From positions 6,319 to 70,318 of the forward strand of contig CALEUL010000011.1 of NCBI GenBank assembly GCA_937921035.1: a DNA stretch of 64,000 nt. Direction: 5' to 3'. Below the pieces are notes generated by a model. It did no database searches. It was not told the DNA's origin and saw only the letters and a program-made list of their open reading frames with translations. The stretch comes from an uncultured Porphyromonadaceae bacterium (GTDB lineage Bacteria; Bacteroidota; Bacteroidia; Bacteroidales; Muribaculaceae). A program made the translations under genes and the position numbers. How positions within the stretch are numbered: the first letter of the stretch is position 1; each line of letters starts with the position of its first letter. Positions 50,450 to 58,225 of this stretch are shown in pieces.

Positions 50450-51205
50450 TCAGCGTACGGGAAAGCGGAAAGCGCGGAGTGCGGCGTTGAGATCGGCTTC
50501 GCGTCCGTTGCAGTATGTATCGCACACCATGTGGAAAGCCCTGGAGTGGTTCATCTCGCTCAGATGCGCCAGTTCATGGAGGATAACGAAGTCCCGCAGA
50601 TTATCGGGGAGGAAGATAAGACGCGGGCTAAGGGTGATGATGCCTTTGCTGTCGCATGTTCCGAGGCTTCGCTTGCGGTATTTCACATCCCACCCCGCAG
50701 GATGGCGCCCGATGATACCGGCAAGCTCGTCAGCACGGGGTATTATATAGCGTCGTACGGCCTTTGTAGCAGCGCTGATAAGCACCCGATTCAGGAACTG
50801 CTGTGCGTGCGCAGCCTCTATGCCATTATCGTGCAGGGCGGCCGTAAGACTGATCACGCAATTGGCCCGCTTGCCGCGCAGGGGTGCATCGGAATGAAAT
50901 TCGAAGTATGCGCCCTTGTCGGAAAGGCGGTACGGCTCGGCTGAAATCTCGAAATCGACCGGATTGCCGTCGATAATCTGCCCTATATGAAATGCCTGAT
51001 CGGGCTTCAGTTCCAACAGTTGGCGTATGTTGCTGCTTATAAAAGCCTCGTATGCGTCCAGCGGACAATCGCGCGGCACTGTAACGAGAAGTTGCGGCCC
51101 TTCCCAGCGGGCGCGGATGCCGCGTGCCGAACCGTGGACCTTGACGTGTATTCTGCCTAACTCCGGGTGAGTATATGTGGATGTGGCTACCGTGTACCTT
51201 AGCAT
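50450..51205 (-). CDS. YgjP-type (DUF45/WLM-like) metallopeptidase
   Basis: This 251-aa protein carries the zinc-binding motif HELAHLSEMNHSRAFH near residues 211-226. This is the HExxH...NHSxxF pattern of YgjP-like minimal metallopeptidases related to SprT/WLM proteins. GTCDSKGIITLSPRLIFLP just ahead also matches. The frame extends to 51274, but those residues overlap the nadK 3' end and look non-native, so I start at the ATG at 51205 (MLRYTV). It lies 10 nt downstream of nadK on the same strand. The natural substrate is unknown. Confidence 0.85.
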   Translation of the reverse strand: MLRYTVATSTYTHPELGRIHVKVHGSARGIRARWEGPQLLVTVPRDCPLDAYEAFISSNIRQLLELKPDQAFHIGQIIDGNPVDFEISAEPYRLSDKGAYFEFHSDAPLRGKRANCVISLTAALHDNGIEAAHAQQFLNRVLISAATKAVRRYIIPRADELAGIIGRHPAGWDVKYRKRSLGTCDSKGIITLSPRLIFLPDNLRDFVILHELAHLSEMNHSRAFHMVCDTYCNGREADLNAALRAFRFPVR

Positions 51206-51215
51206 GGAGACAAGT

Positions 51216-52076
51216 TTATTGCTCGCCCCAGTGCAGTTTGTTGCGCAGCGTGTCAGCGAAGCTGTGGTCGGCAATCTGAAGCACTTTCACGCAGAACGGC
51301 GCCCGCGATATCACTATCCTGGTATCCATGTCCACTGGGGCAGAACGGCCGTCGACGGCTACGCGCACCTGTCGGCTTCGTCCGCTGGGTACGATGCCAA
51401 TCTGCGAGCTGCCATCCACTACGAGCGGACGCATCGACAATGAATGCGCGGCAACGGGCGAGATTACATTAACGTCTACCGTAGGCTGCACTATCGGCCC
51501 GCCGACAGACATGCTGTATGCCGTACTGCCGGTAGAGGTGCAAACTATCAGCCCGTCGGCACGGTAATCGGCAAGGAATATTCCGTCCAGCGATACGGCG
51601 GCGCTGATCATTGACGCCGACTCTTCTTTGGTTATCGAAATGTCGTTCAGGGCATATTTCCCAACGAACTGCGGCATTTCCGGCTGCTCCAGACACAGGA
51701 GGCTTCGCCGTTCCAGGCGGAAGCGGTCGTTCTCGATATACTCGGGCAGATGCGGCAGCTCCTCCAGCGATATTGCCGAAAGGAATCCAAGATGGCCGGT
51801 ATTTACGCCAACGATAGGAATCTCCATATCGCCCACCCATACGGCAGCCCGCAGGAAGGTACCGTCGCCACCGAGGCTCACGACAAGGTCGGCACCGTCG
51901 GGAGTTTCCGCTTCGGAAACACCTTCGATAATGTCCGGTGCAATTTCGACAAGGTGTGCCAGCAGCTTCTGGTGCATGGCAATTCCGATACCACGGCTGC
52001 GCAACACATCCAGGAAGCGTGCAATGCCTCCGATAGCGGCATGTTGGCGTCGGCTGCCGTAAATTGCTATTTTCAT
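51216..52076 (-). CDS. nadK: NAD kinase
   Basis: This 286-aa enzyme phosphorylates NAD to NADP. The diagnostic GGDGT is at residues 69-73, with GHLGFLSA shortly after. LNDISITKE stands where most family members have NE, and DGLIVCTSTGSTAYSMSVGGPIV holds the second conserved block. It is the middle gene of a three-gene minus-strand operon (ACT-like protein, nadK, metallopeptidase). The first pair is separated by 3 nt. Confidence 0.95.
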   Translation of the reverse strand: MKIAIYGSRRQHAAIGGIARFLDVLRSRGIGIAMHQKLLAHLVEIAPDIIEGVSEAETPDGADLVVSLGGDGTFLRAAVWVGDMEIPIVGVNTGHLGFLSAISLEELPHLPEYIENDRFRLERRSLLCLEQPEMPQFVGKYALNDISITKEESASMISAAVSLDGIFLADYRADGLIVCTSTGSTAYSMSVGGPIVQPTVDVNVISPVAAHSLSMRPLVVDGSSQIGIVPSGRSRQVRVAVDGRSAPVDMDTRIVISRAPFCVKVLQIADHSFADTLRNKLHWGEQ

Positions 52077-52079
52077 GCT

Positions 52080-52469
52080 TTATATATCGAGATAGTGGAA
52101 AAGATCCTGTATGCGGCGGGCGGTGGTATCGTCGGGGTCGGCGGACGAAGATGTTCCGAGGACCGTGTATCCATATCGCTCGAGGGAGCGACAGATGCTC
52201 GATGCCGAACGGTGGTTTACACGGATATCGAAAATCACGGGAAATTTGGCATCGGAACGCTCGTCGACATCAATGTCGGAATAGTCGCCCTTCTCGCCGA
52301 AAGAGGTCACGTTAAGATTGAGAATGTGTGCGTTGCAGTCCTCCACGGCGCGGGCAATACGCGATGCGCTGTAGTCCTGCCTGCTGCAGCCCACCAAGAG
52401 ACGCGAACTCTCCGCTACCGACGGAAAGAGGTAGTCGTTTTCGGGGAATTTTATTTCTTTTGCGCTCAA
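52080..52469 (-). CDS. ACT-like protein related to CBS-domain proteins but lacking the CBS pair
   Basis: This 129-aa protein resembles only the C-terminal part of the roughly 220-aa CBS-domain proteins usually encoded before nadK in Bacteroidales: the ACT-like fold with CSRQDYSASRIARAVEDCNAHILNLNV, FDIRVNHRSASSICRSLERYGYTV and an end with helix IQDLFHYLDI. The two CBS domains that should precede it are absent. A clean start at 52469 is followed immediately by MSAKEIKFPENDY, so this seems a genuine short form rather than a frameshift. A regulatory or ligand-binding role for nadK is conceivable but unproven. Confidence 0.6.
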   Translation of the reverse strand: MSAKEIKFPENDYLFPSVAESSRLLVGCSRQDYSASRIARAVEDCNAHILNLNVTSFGEKGDYSDIDVDERSDAKFPVIFDIRVNHRSASSICRSLERYGYTVLGTSSSADPDDTTARRIQDLFHYLDI

Positions 52470-52474
52470 AATCT

Positions 52475-52505
52475 TTCGTGGTTTTATTAATTCTGATTAT
52501 TTTTG
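52475..52505 (+). promoter_or_regulatory. Promoter of the pdxJ-exbB-exbD-tonB operon
   Basis: TATTTTTG (52498-52505) with TTCG (52475-52478) 19 nt upstream resembles the consensus with one mismatch. It lies in the 109-nt gap between divergent genes. On the minus strand, TAAATTTG (52560 down to 52553) may serve the ACT-like/nadK operon. Confidence 0.5.
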
Positions 52506-52578
52506 CAATCGCAAACCAAGGTACAAGCTCGGAATTTTGCGAAATGCAATTACAAATTTAGGAAAAAATCTACATTAA

Positions 52579-53301
52579 ATGACAAATCTCAGCGTTAATA
52601 TAAATAAAATAGCCACCCTACGAAATGCCCGAGGCGAAAACAGGCCGGATGTAGAGGCTGTAGCCCTTGATATCGAGAGCTTCGGCGCCGACGGCATTAC
52701 CGTGCATCCGCGCCCCGATGAAAGGCACATCCGCCGATCGGATGTATACAAACTTCGCCCGTCGCTGCGCTGCGAGTTCAATATTGAAGGCTATCCTTCG
52801 CCTGAATTCGTTGATCTGGTGCTAAAGGTACGTCCCACACAGGTTACTCTTGTGCCCGACGCTCCGGATGCAATCACCTCGAGCAGCGGCTGGGATGTAT
52901 CCGCCAACGCAGAATTCCTCACCTCGCTTGTAGAGCGTTTCAAGGAAGCGGGCATTCGCACCTCAATCTTCATAAACGCCGACCCTCAGGTTGTGCGTGC
53001 CGCCGCCGCCACGGGCGCCGACCGTGTTGAGCTGTACACCAAACCGTATGCCGACCTCTACCCGACCAACCCCGAGAAAGCCGTCGCTCCTTTTGTAGAG
53101 ACAGCACTGGCAGCCCGCAAGGCCGGTCTGGGCGTTAATGCCGGCCACGACCTCAACCTCGACAATCTGGAATTCTTCAGCCGTCAGATACCATTCCTCA
53201 GCGAAGTTTCCATTGGCCACGCCCTTATATGCGACGCCCTTTATTTAGGGCTCCGCGAAACCGTGCGCCGCTACAAGGAAGCGCTGCAACACCGTAGTTA
53301 A
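52579..53301 (+). CDS. pdxJ: Pyridoxine 5'-phosphate synthase
   Basis: This 240-aa TIM-barrel enzyme condenses 3-amino-2-oxopropyl phosphate with deoxyxylulose 5-phosphate in the final ring-forming step of the DXP-dependent vitamin B6 route. Family marks are LSVNINKIATLRNARG, GADGITVHPRPDERHI, NIEGYPSPEF, VTLVPD and GLGVNAGHDLN. Its Bacteroidota-typical position, first before exbB/exbD/tonB and divergent from nadK, is kept. pdxB is encoded at 30078. Confidence 0.96.
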   Translation: MTNLSVNINKIATLRNARGENRPDVEAVALDIESFGADGITVHPRPDERHIRRSDVYKLRPSLRCEFNIEGYPSPEFVDLVLKVRPTQVTLVPDAPDAITSSSGWDVSANAEFLTSLVERFKEAGIRTSIFINADPQVVRAAAATGADRVELYTKPYADLYPTNPEKAVAPFVETALAARKAGLGVNAGHDLNLDNLEFFSRQIPFLSEVSIGHALICDALYLGLRETVRRYKEALQHRS

Positions 53302-53331
53302 ACCAGTCAAAACCTATAAAAAGCTAAGCTT

Positions 53332-53949
53332 ATGAGTCTTTGGGAATTGTGCCTTCAGGGCGGATGGACAATGCTGCCGATAGCGTTGCTGTTCCTGCTG
53401 TGCGTGTACGTTTTTATCGAGCGCACGATCGCCATCAGCCGTGCCGGATCCGAGGATGAAAACTTTATGCAGCGCATAAAAGGATATATCCACGAGGGCG
53501 AAATCGAAAGCGCCTTAAACCTCTGCCGCAAGGCAAATACACCCTATTCGCGCCTTATCGAAAAAGGCATCTCGCGCATAGGCCGCTCCATGAACGATAT
53601 CCTTGTTGCCATCGAGAATACCGGCAACCTTGAGATTGCCTCGCTGAGCCGCGGCCTGCCCTGGCTCGCCACTACCGCGGCAGGCGCCCCGATGCTCGGC
53701 TTCCTCGGCACGGTAATAGGTATGGTCGAAGCCTTCTACGCCATTGCGCAGTCCGGCAGTTCGGCCACCATCGACTCCTTTGCCGGTGGCATATATTCGG
53801 CACTCGTTACAACAGTGGCCGGTCTAATAGTGGGCGTCGTTGCCCTGTTCGCCTACAACTATCTTGTGGCGCGCATAAACAAGATAATGAACCGTATGGA
53901 GGCCCGCACTATGGACTTTATGGACCTTCTGAACGAACCCGCGGCGTGA
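53332..53949 (+). CDS. exbB: ExbB/TolQ/MotA-type proton channel protein
   Basis: This 205-aa inner-membrane protein has three transmembrane helices (about residues 12-32, 108-130 and 150-175). The MotA/TolQ/ExbB core reads LPWLATTAAGAPMLGFLGTVIGMVEAFYAIA and GIYSALVTTVAGLIVGVVALFAYNYL. With ExbD it forms the proton-driven motor that energises TonB. It starts 30 nt after pdxJ and is followed by exbD after 1 nt. Confidence 0.93.
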   Translation: MSLWELCLQGGWTMLPIALLFLLCVYVFIERTIAISRAGSEDENFMQRIKGYIHEGEIESALNLCRKANTPYSRLIEKGISRIGRSMNDILVAIENTGNLEIASLSRGLPWLATTAAGAPMLGFLGTVIGMVEAFYAIAQSGSSATIDSFAGGIYSALVTTVAGLIVGVVALFAYNYLVARINKIMNRMEARTMDFMDLLNEPAA

Positions 53950-53950
53950 T

Positions 53951-54403
53951 ATGGCACTGAAAAGACAGCAGGATATGCTTGCCACATTCTCGATGGCATC
54001 TATGACCGACGTTGTGTTCCTTCTGTTGGTGTTCTTCATGGTAACTTCGTCGTTTGTCTTTCCGACGGCGATAGAGGTAAATCTGCCCCAGAGCAGCCAG
54101 CAGACACCCGCCAAGCCCACCAACCGCATCTTTGTGGACGCCGAAGGGGCCTATTATGTGGCTGCCGCCGACGCAGACCCCGTGCCCGTGGCCGCCGACT
54201 CCCTGGTGTCGTTCTTCGCCGCTCTTGCACCGGCCGACTCTCTCGGCGCCGTGGCCGTATATGCCGACGAGGATGTGAAATACGGCAATATCGTGCAACT
54301 GCTGAACCTCGGCGCCGAAAATTCGATAAAGATGGTACTGGCCACGAAGCCCGCCAAAGCTCCGCAGCCAGCAGATGACGCGACAACCAATGACGTCAGA
54401 TGA
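53951..54403 (+). CDS. exbD: ExbD/TolR biopolymer transport protein
   Basis: This 150-aa protein has one transmembrane helix (about residues 18-40). Its Asp in the MTDVVFLLLVFFMV segment is the proton-carrying residue of the family. A periplasmic domain follows with VAVYADEDVKYGNIVQLLNL and GAENSIKMVLAT. The product completes the ExbB/ExbD motor. Its end overlaps the tonB start by about 14 to 29 nt depending on which tonB ATG is used. Confidence 0.92.
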   Translation: MALKRQQDMLATFSMASMTDVVFLLLVFFMVTSSFVFPTAIEVNLPQSSQQTPAKPTNRIFVDAEGAYYVAAADADPVPVAADSLVSFFAALAPADSLGAVAVYADEDVKYGNIVQLLNLGAENSIKMVLATKPAKAPQPADDATTNDVR

Positions 54404-55184
54404 GATAAAAGCCCTCGCAGCAACCGTTGCAGCCGGCATTGCGGTAGTGGCGGTACTATTGCTGTGCAAGCTCAGCTTCGATCCGTCGTCGCTGCCGCAG
54501 CCCCCGCGCCCGATGACAGAAGTGGTGGAGCAGGACGAGGAATTCGTAGAATTTTTTGAGCAGCCAGTTCCCAAAGGTCCTTCGTCGCAGGCATACGCCC
54601 CCGATAATCGTACAGCCGAAGCTCACGGAGCCGACGCCTCGGGCACAGACCTTACGGACGCCGGAGAGATTGCCCCAGCAATACCCGATGTGGTATCGGA
54701 ACAGCCCGCGCCCATACAGAAACCCAAGAAAGAGCAACCGCAGAAAACCGGTCCAACCCAACAGGAACTCGAGGCTGAAGCACGCAGAAAGGCTCGCAAG
54801 GGTATAGCCGACGCCTTCAAGACAAAGCCCGAGGCAAACGACAACACCAACGCCAACGGCAACACCCCCGGCGATGCCGGCAAACCCGAGGCATCGCCCA
54901 GCGCTGTGGACGGCACCGGCACCGGAAGCGTGGGCGGAGGATGGATAATGCCGAAATATGCAAAGGTAAAAACCGGACAGACAGGACGTATCGACCTGCT
55001 TGCCGTTATCGACGCGTCGGGACATGTGATAAAAATAGAACAGACCGGAGGCAAGGCACCGGCCGGCGCCGACCCGGCCTTAGTGGCCAAATGTATAGCG
55101 GAAGTGCGCCGCCACACCTTTACCCGTTCCGACAACAACGCCCCTCCCAGCGCCACTGCCCGCATCTCCTACATATTCAGGTAG
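54390..55184 (+). CDS. tonB: TonB-type energy transducer
   Basis: This 264-aa protein has an N-terminal membrane anchor (about residues 8-28), a long periplasmic spacer rich in Pro, Glu, Lys and Ala, and a short C-terminal domain (about 190-264) with GRIDLLAVIDASGHVIKIEQTGG and a terminal ARISYIF. The anchor, spacer and terminal beta domain match TonB, which couples the ExbB/ExbD motor to outer-membrane receptors such as those at 5379 and 14118. An alternative start at 54375 adds five residues. The terminal domain is diverged, so some annotators may call it simply a TonB-like or cell-envelope protein. Confidence 0.8.
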   Translation: MTSDEIKALAATVAAGIAVVAVLLLCKLSFDPSSLPQPPRPMTEVVEQDEEFVEFFEQPVPKGPSSQAYAPDNRTAEAHGADASGTDLTDAGEIAPAIPDVVSEQPAPIQKPKKEQPQKTGPTQQELEAEARRKARKGIADAFKTKPEANDNTNANGNTPGDAGKPEASPSAVDGTGTGSVGGGWIMPKYAKVKTGQTGRIDLLAVIDASGHVIKIEQTGGKAPAGADPALVAKCIAEVRRHTFTRSDNNAPPSATARISYIFR

Positions 55185-55287
55185 GCATACGGAGTGCTTT
55201 TCCCGCACAATTATTATGCTTTAACAAACAGATGTTTGCCCAAATTGTTTTATTGTTATATTCTGTAATTTTAAATCAAAGACAAAT

Positions 55288-55383
55288 ATGGCAACAACAA
55301 TTAAAGCAGCCCCTATTCCTACCGGCGATCTGTCTGAAAATTTCAGCATCCGCACCCTACACTCCACACCACCCACCCGATGA
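55288..55383 (+). CDS. Short 31-codon ORF, possible gene remnant
   Basis: ATG 55288 to TGA 55381-55383 encodes MATTIKAAPIPTGDLSENF followed by SIRTLHSTPPTR. The first dozen residues resemble the start of small Bacteroidales proteins of the MATTIKA.P.L.G type seen in antitoxin-like genes. The rest does not, so this is probably a 5' remnant of such a gene rather than a functional one. A TAATTTTA resembling a -7 element lies about 15 nt upstream. Confidence 0.3.
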   Translation: MATTIKAAPIPTGDLSENFSIRTLHSTPPTR

Positions 55384-55388
55384 TTTGA

Positions 55389-55420
55389 TTTGCGGGAACG
55401 GCGGTTTTTTCGTATTTTCG
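55389..55420 (+). promoter_or_regulatory. Promoter of the YqaE/DUF1460 operon
   Basis: TTTG (55389-55392), a 20-nt spacer and TATTTTCG (55413-55420, one mismatch to TAnnTTTG) precede the YqaE ATG by 24 nt. Confidence 0.5.
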
Positions 55421-55444
55421 CGAAATAATTAAAAATAATCGCTC

Positions 55445-55603
55445 ATGTCCTGTCTACAAGCTATACTCTGCATCATTTTCCCTCCTTTAGCAGTACTCGA
55501 CAAGGGTTGCGGCTCTATACTCATAGTGGCTATCCTCACTCTCTGCGGATGGATTCCCGGAGTTATCAGCGCCATTCTTATTTGTACCCGTTCCAAGCAA
55601 TGA
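55445..55603 (+). CDS. YqaE/Pmp3-family small membrane protein
   Basis: This 52-aa protein shows the Pmp3/UPF0057 pattern: helix 1 with AILCIIFPPLAV, a short polar turn DKGCGS, and helix 2 with ILTLCGWIPGVISAILICT, where GxxPG-type WIPGVISA is diagnostic. Pmp3 proteins are conserved two-helix membrane proteins linked to ion or membrane-stress tolerance. The stop overlaps the next start by 4 nt (ATGA at 55600-55603), so it is translationally coupled to the DUF1460 gene. Confidence 0.85.
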   Translation: MSCLQAILCIIFPPLAVLDKGCGSILIVAILTLCGWIPGVISAILICTRSKQ

Positions 55604-56469
55604 AAGTTTTATCCCGTTTTATAGCCTGCATGTTCTGCACTGTATCGCTGACAGCAGCCGCACAGACAGATGTGCGGTTCGGAAACGAGCAGGCCGACAC
55701 CGCGCGTATCGATGCGCTGCTTACGGAGGGCGCCACACACACATTTGCCACTCCCGAGGCCCGCGTCGCATTCTTCGCCCGTCAATTCCTTGATATACCT
55801 TACGCAGCACATACTCTCGAGGGAGAACAAGAGGTCCTTACAGTGCGTATGGACAGCCTTGACTGTACCACATTTGTGGAGACGGCCCTGGCATTGGCGT
55901 TCACCAACGGAGAGAGGCGCTCGTCGTGGCGCGACTTCGTGTACAACCTTCGGCGCATGCGCTACCGCAACGGCGAAGTGAACGGCTACCCCTCGCGCCT
56001 GCATTATATCTGCGACTGGGCCGTAGACAACATTCACCGCGGCAACATCAAGGACGCGACAAACCTGTTCTCGCGCATTTCCTACGTGATGCGCACAATC
56101 GATTTCATGTCGGCCAACCGGGACAAATATCCAGCTCTGGCAGACCAGGCCAACTACGACCGCATACGCATGCTCGAAAACGGATACCGCCGCCACCGCT
56201 TCCCCTACATCAAGTCCAACGACCTAAAGCTCAAGGGTGTGAAGGATGGTCTGCACGACGGTGATGCCGTCGCACTGGTTTCCAGCCTGAAGAATCTGGA
56301 CGTTACCCACATGGGTATTATCGTCAAGGACAGTCCTACGGCCGAGCCATACCTGCTGCATGCATCGTCCACGGACGGCAAAGTGGAGATATCCAAGCAT
56401 CCCCTCGACGAATTCATGCGCCGCAACAGGCAATGGATCGGCATACGCATTTTCCGGCTTGCCGAATAA
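55600..56469 (+). CDS. DUF1460-family secreted NlpC/P60-like amidase
   Basis: This 289-aa protein has a signal peptide (1-21, ending AAAQ) and a DUF1460 domain. The likely catalytic Cys is in MDSLDCTTFVETALAL (about residue 88) and the His is in VTHMGIIV near 226; HDGDAVALVSSL and YLLHASS are also family-typical. DUF1460 proteins are papain-fold N-acetylmuramoyl-L-alanine amidase-like enzymes that trim peptidoglycan fragments. I start at 55600, because upstream codons in this frame are the YqaE gene. Confidence 0.85.
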   Translation: MKVLSRFIACMFCTVSLTAAAQTDVRFGNEQADTARIDALLTEGATHTFATPEARVAFFARQFLDIPYAAHTLEGEQEVLTVRMDSLDCTTFVETALALAFTNGERRSSWRDFVYNLRRMRYRNGEVNGYPSRLHYICDWAVDNIHRGNIKDATNLFSRISYVMRTIDFMSANRDKYPALADQANYDRIRMLENGYRRHRFPYIKSNDLKLKGVKDGLHDGDAVALVSSLKNLDVTHMGIIVKDSPTAEPYLLHASSTDGKVEISKHPLDEFMRRNRQWIGIRIFRLAE

Positions 56470-56480
56470 TTCCATATACC

Positions 56481-57179
56481 ATGCCAGCCGTTGTAGCCTT
56501 CGACCTTGACGACACCCTGTTCAGCGAATGGGATTACATCCGCTCGGGCTACCGTGCCGTGGCTAAGACCGTAGCAGACGCCACCGGAGCCGATGCAGAC
56601 AAACTGGCCCGCATGATGACAACCTACCGTCCTACGGGCTTCGAAGCAGTGCTGCACGAGGTATCAGGACTACCGGACGCCGACCGCTTTACCGTAGACG
56701 GCATGATAGAAATGTACCGAGCACACACACCGGAAATAAGCCTCCGTCCCGAGGCCCGCGAGACCTTGGAGGCGCTGAGAGCCGGGGGTGCCACGCTCGT
56801 ACTGATAACCGACGGTTCCACCAGGCATCAGCGCACAAAACTGAAAGCTCTCGGCCTTGAGGAATTTTTTGCCGGCGACAGGATTCTTGTGAGCGAGGAA
56901 ACAGGAGGCGACAAAACCACGGACGTACCCTGGAATCTTGTACGCGAGCGTTTCGGCAGTCCTGGCGCCCGATTCTTCTACGTAGGCGACAATCTCTCCA
57001 AAGATTTCCGTTTGCCAAACATGGCCGGATGGACAACCATAATGCTGCGCGACACCGAAAACACCAACCTATTCCCGCAGAATGCGTGCGCATGGCCCGC
57101 CGAAAACAGGCCACAATACACCATCGACAGTTTAAGCAACTTAAATAATATCTTACTCCCATGCCTACAGCACTCATAA
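56481..57179 (+). CDS. HAD-superfamily hydrolase
   Basis: This 232-aa phosphatase-like protein has all four HAD motifs: AFDLDDTLF (nucleophile Asp at residue 8), ITDGST, the Lys-containing GGDKTTDV and GDNLSKDF. A helical cap sits between motifs I and II (about residues 20-95), the C1-type subfamily. The likely substrate is a small phosphate ester. The start is the ATG at 56481, 12 nt after the DUF1460 stop. It overlaps gmd by 19 nt, which suggests a link to sugar-nucleotide metabolism, though this is inference only. Confidence 0.85.
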   Translation: MPAVVAFDLDDTLFSEWDYIRSGYRAVAKTVADATGADADKLARMMTTYRPTGFEAVLHEVSGLPDADRFTVDGMIEMYRAHTPEISLRPEARETLEALRAGGATLVLITDGSTRHQRTKLKALGLEEFFAGDRILVSEETGGDKTTDVPWNLVRERFGSPGARFFYVGDNLSKDFRLPNMAGWTTIMLRDTENTNLFPQNACAWPAENRPQYTIDSLSNLNNILLPCLQHS

Positions 57180-58225
57180 CCGGCATCACGGGACAGGACG
57201 GCTCCTATTTGGCCGAATTCCTCCTCGAAAAAGGCTACGACGTACACGGAATAATCCGTCGCAGCTCGTCGTTCAACACCGAACGCATAGAACATATGTA
57301 TCTGGACCAGTGGGTACGCGACCAGCACGAAAAACGCCGGCTGCACCTCCACTACGGCGACATGACCGACTCATCGTCGCTAACACGTATAATCGCACTT
57401 GTAAAACCCGACGAAATATACAATCTGGCAGCCCAAAGCCACGTAAAGGTATCGTTCGATGTTCCCGAATACACCGCCGAGACCGATGCACTTGGCACCC
57501 TGCGCCTTCTGGAATCGGTTCGCATACTCGGGCGCGAACACTGCACGAGAATATATCAGGCCTCAACATCCGAACTGTTCGGAAAGGTTGAAGAGGTTCC
57601 GCAGACCGAGACCACCCCTTTCCATCCGCGCTCGCCCTACGCAGTGGCAAAACTGTACTCCTTCTGGATTATGAAGAACTACCGCGAGAGCTACGGCATG
57701 TACACAGCCAACGGCATCCTTTTCAACCACGAGTCGGAGCGCCGAGGCGAAAACTTTGTAACACGCAAAATCACCCTTGCCGCTGCGCATATCGCCGCAG
57801 GACTGCAGGATAAGCTGTACTTGGGAAACCTCAACGCAAAACGCGACTGGGGCTACGCTCCGGACTACGTTGAGTGTATGTGGCTAATCCTCCAGCAGCC
57901 CCAACCAGACGATTTTGTAATCGCCACCGGCGAATATCACAGCGTGCGCGAGTTCACACAGCTTGCTTTCGAACGCGTTGGGCTGCACCTGCGCTGGGAA
58001 GGATCCGGCTTAGACGAGAAAGGTATAGACACCGCCACCGGGCGCGTGCTTGTGGAAGTGGATCCTCGCTTCTTCCGCCCCGCCGATGTCGAGGAGCTCC
58101 TGGGCAATCCCGAGAAGGCAAAGACCGTACTCGGCTGGAACCCGCGTCGCACAAGCTTCGAGGAACTGGTGAACCTGATGGTAGATTCCGATGTGGAACT
58201 GGTAAAGAAAGGTAAGAAATGCTGA
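57161..58225 (+). CDS. gmd: GDP-mannose 4,6-dehydratase
   Basis: This 354-aa short-chain dehydrogenase-fold enzyme turns GDP-mannose into GDP-4-keto-6-deoxymannose. It has ITGITGQDGSYLAEFLLEKGYDVHGI at the NAD(P)-binding N-terminus, the RRSSSFNTERI loop, the catalytic YAVAKLY (Tyr/Lys), and NGILFNHESERRGENFVTRKI. It overlaps the next gene, fcl, by 7 nt. The pair makes GDP-L-fucose, used by Bacteroidales for capsule and O-glycosylation. Confidence 0.96.
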   Translation: MPTALITGITGQDGSYLAEFLLEKGYDVHGIIRRSSSFNTERIEHMYLDQWVRDQHEKRRLHLHYGDMTDSSSLTRIIALVKPDEIYNLAAQSHVKVSFDVPEYTAETDALGTLRLLESVRILGREHCTRIYQASTSELFGKVEEVPQTETTPFHPRSPYAVAKLYSFWIMKNYRESYGMYTANGILFNHESERRGENFVTRKITLAAAHIAAGLQDKLYLGNLNAKRDWGYAPDYVECMWLILQQPQPDDFVIATGEYHSVREFTQLAFERVGLHLRWEGSGLDEKGIDTATGRVLVEVDPRFFRPADVEELLGNPEKAKTVLGWNPRRTSFEELVNLMVDSDVELVKKGKKC

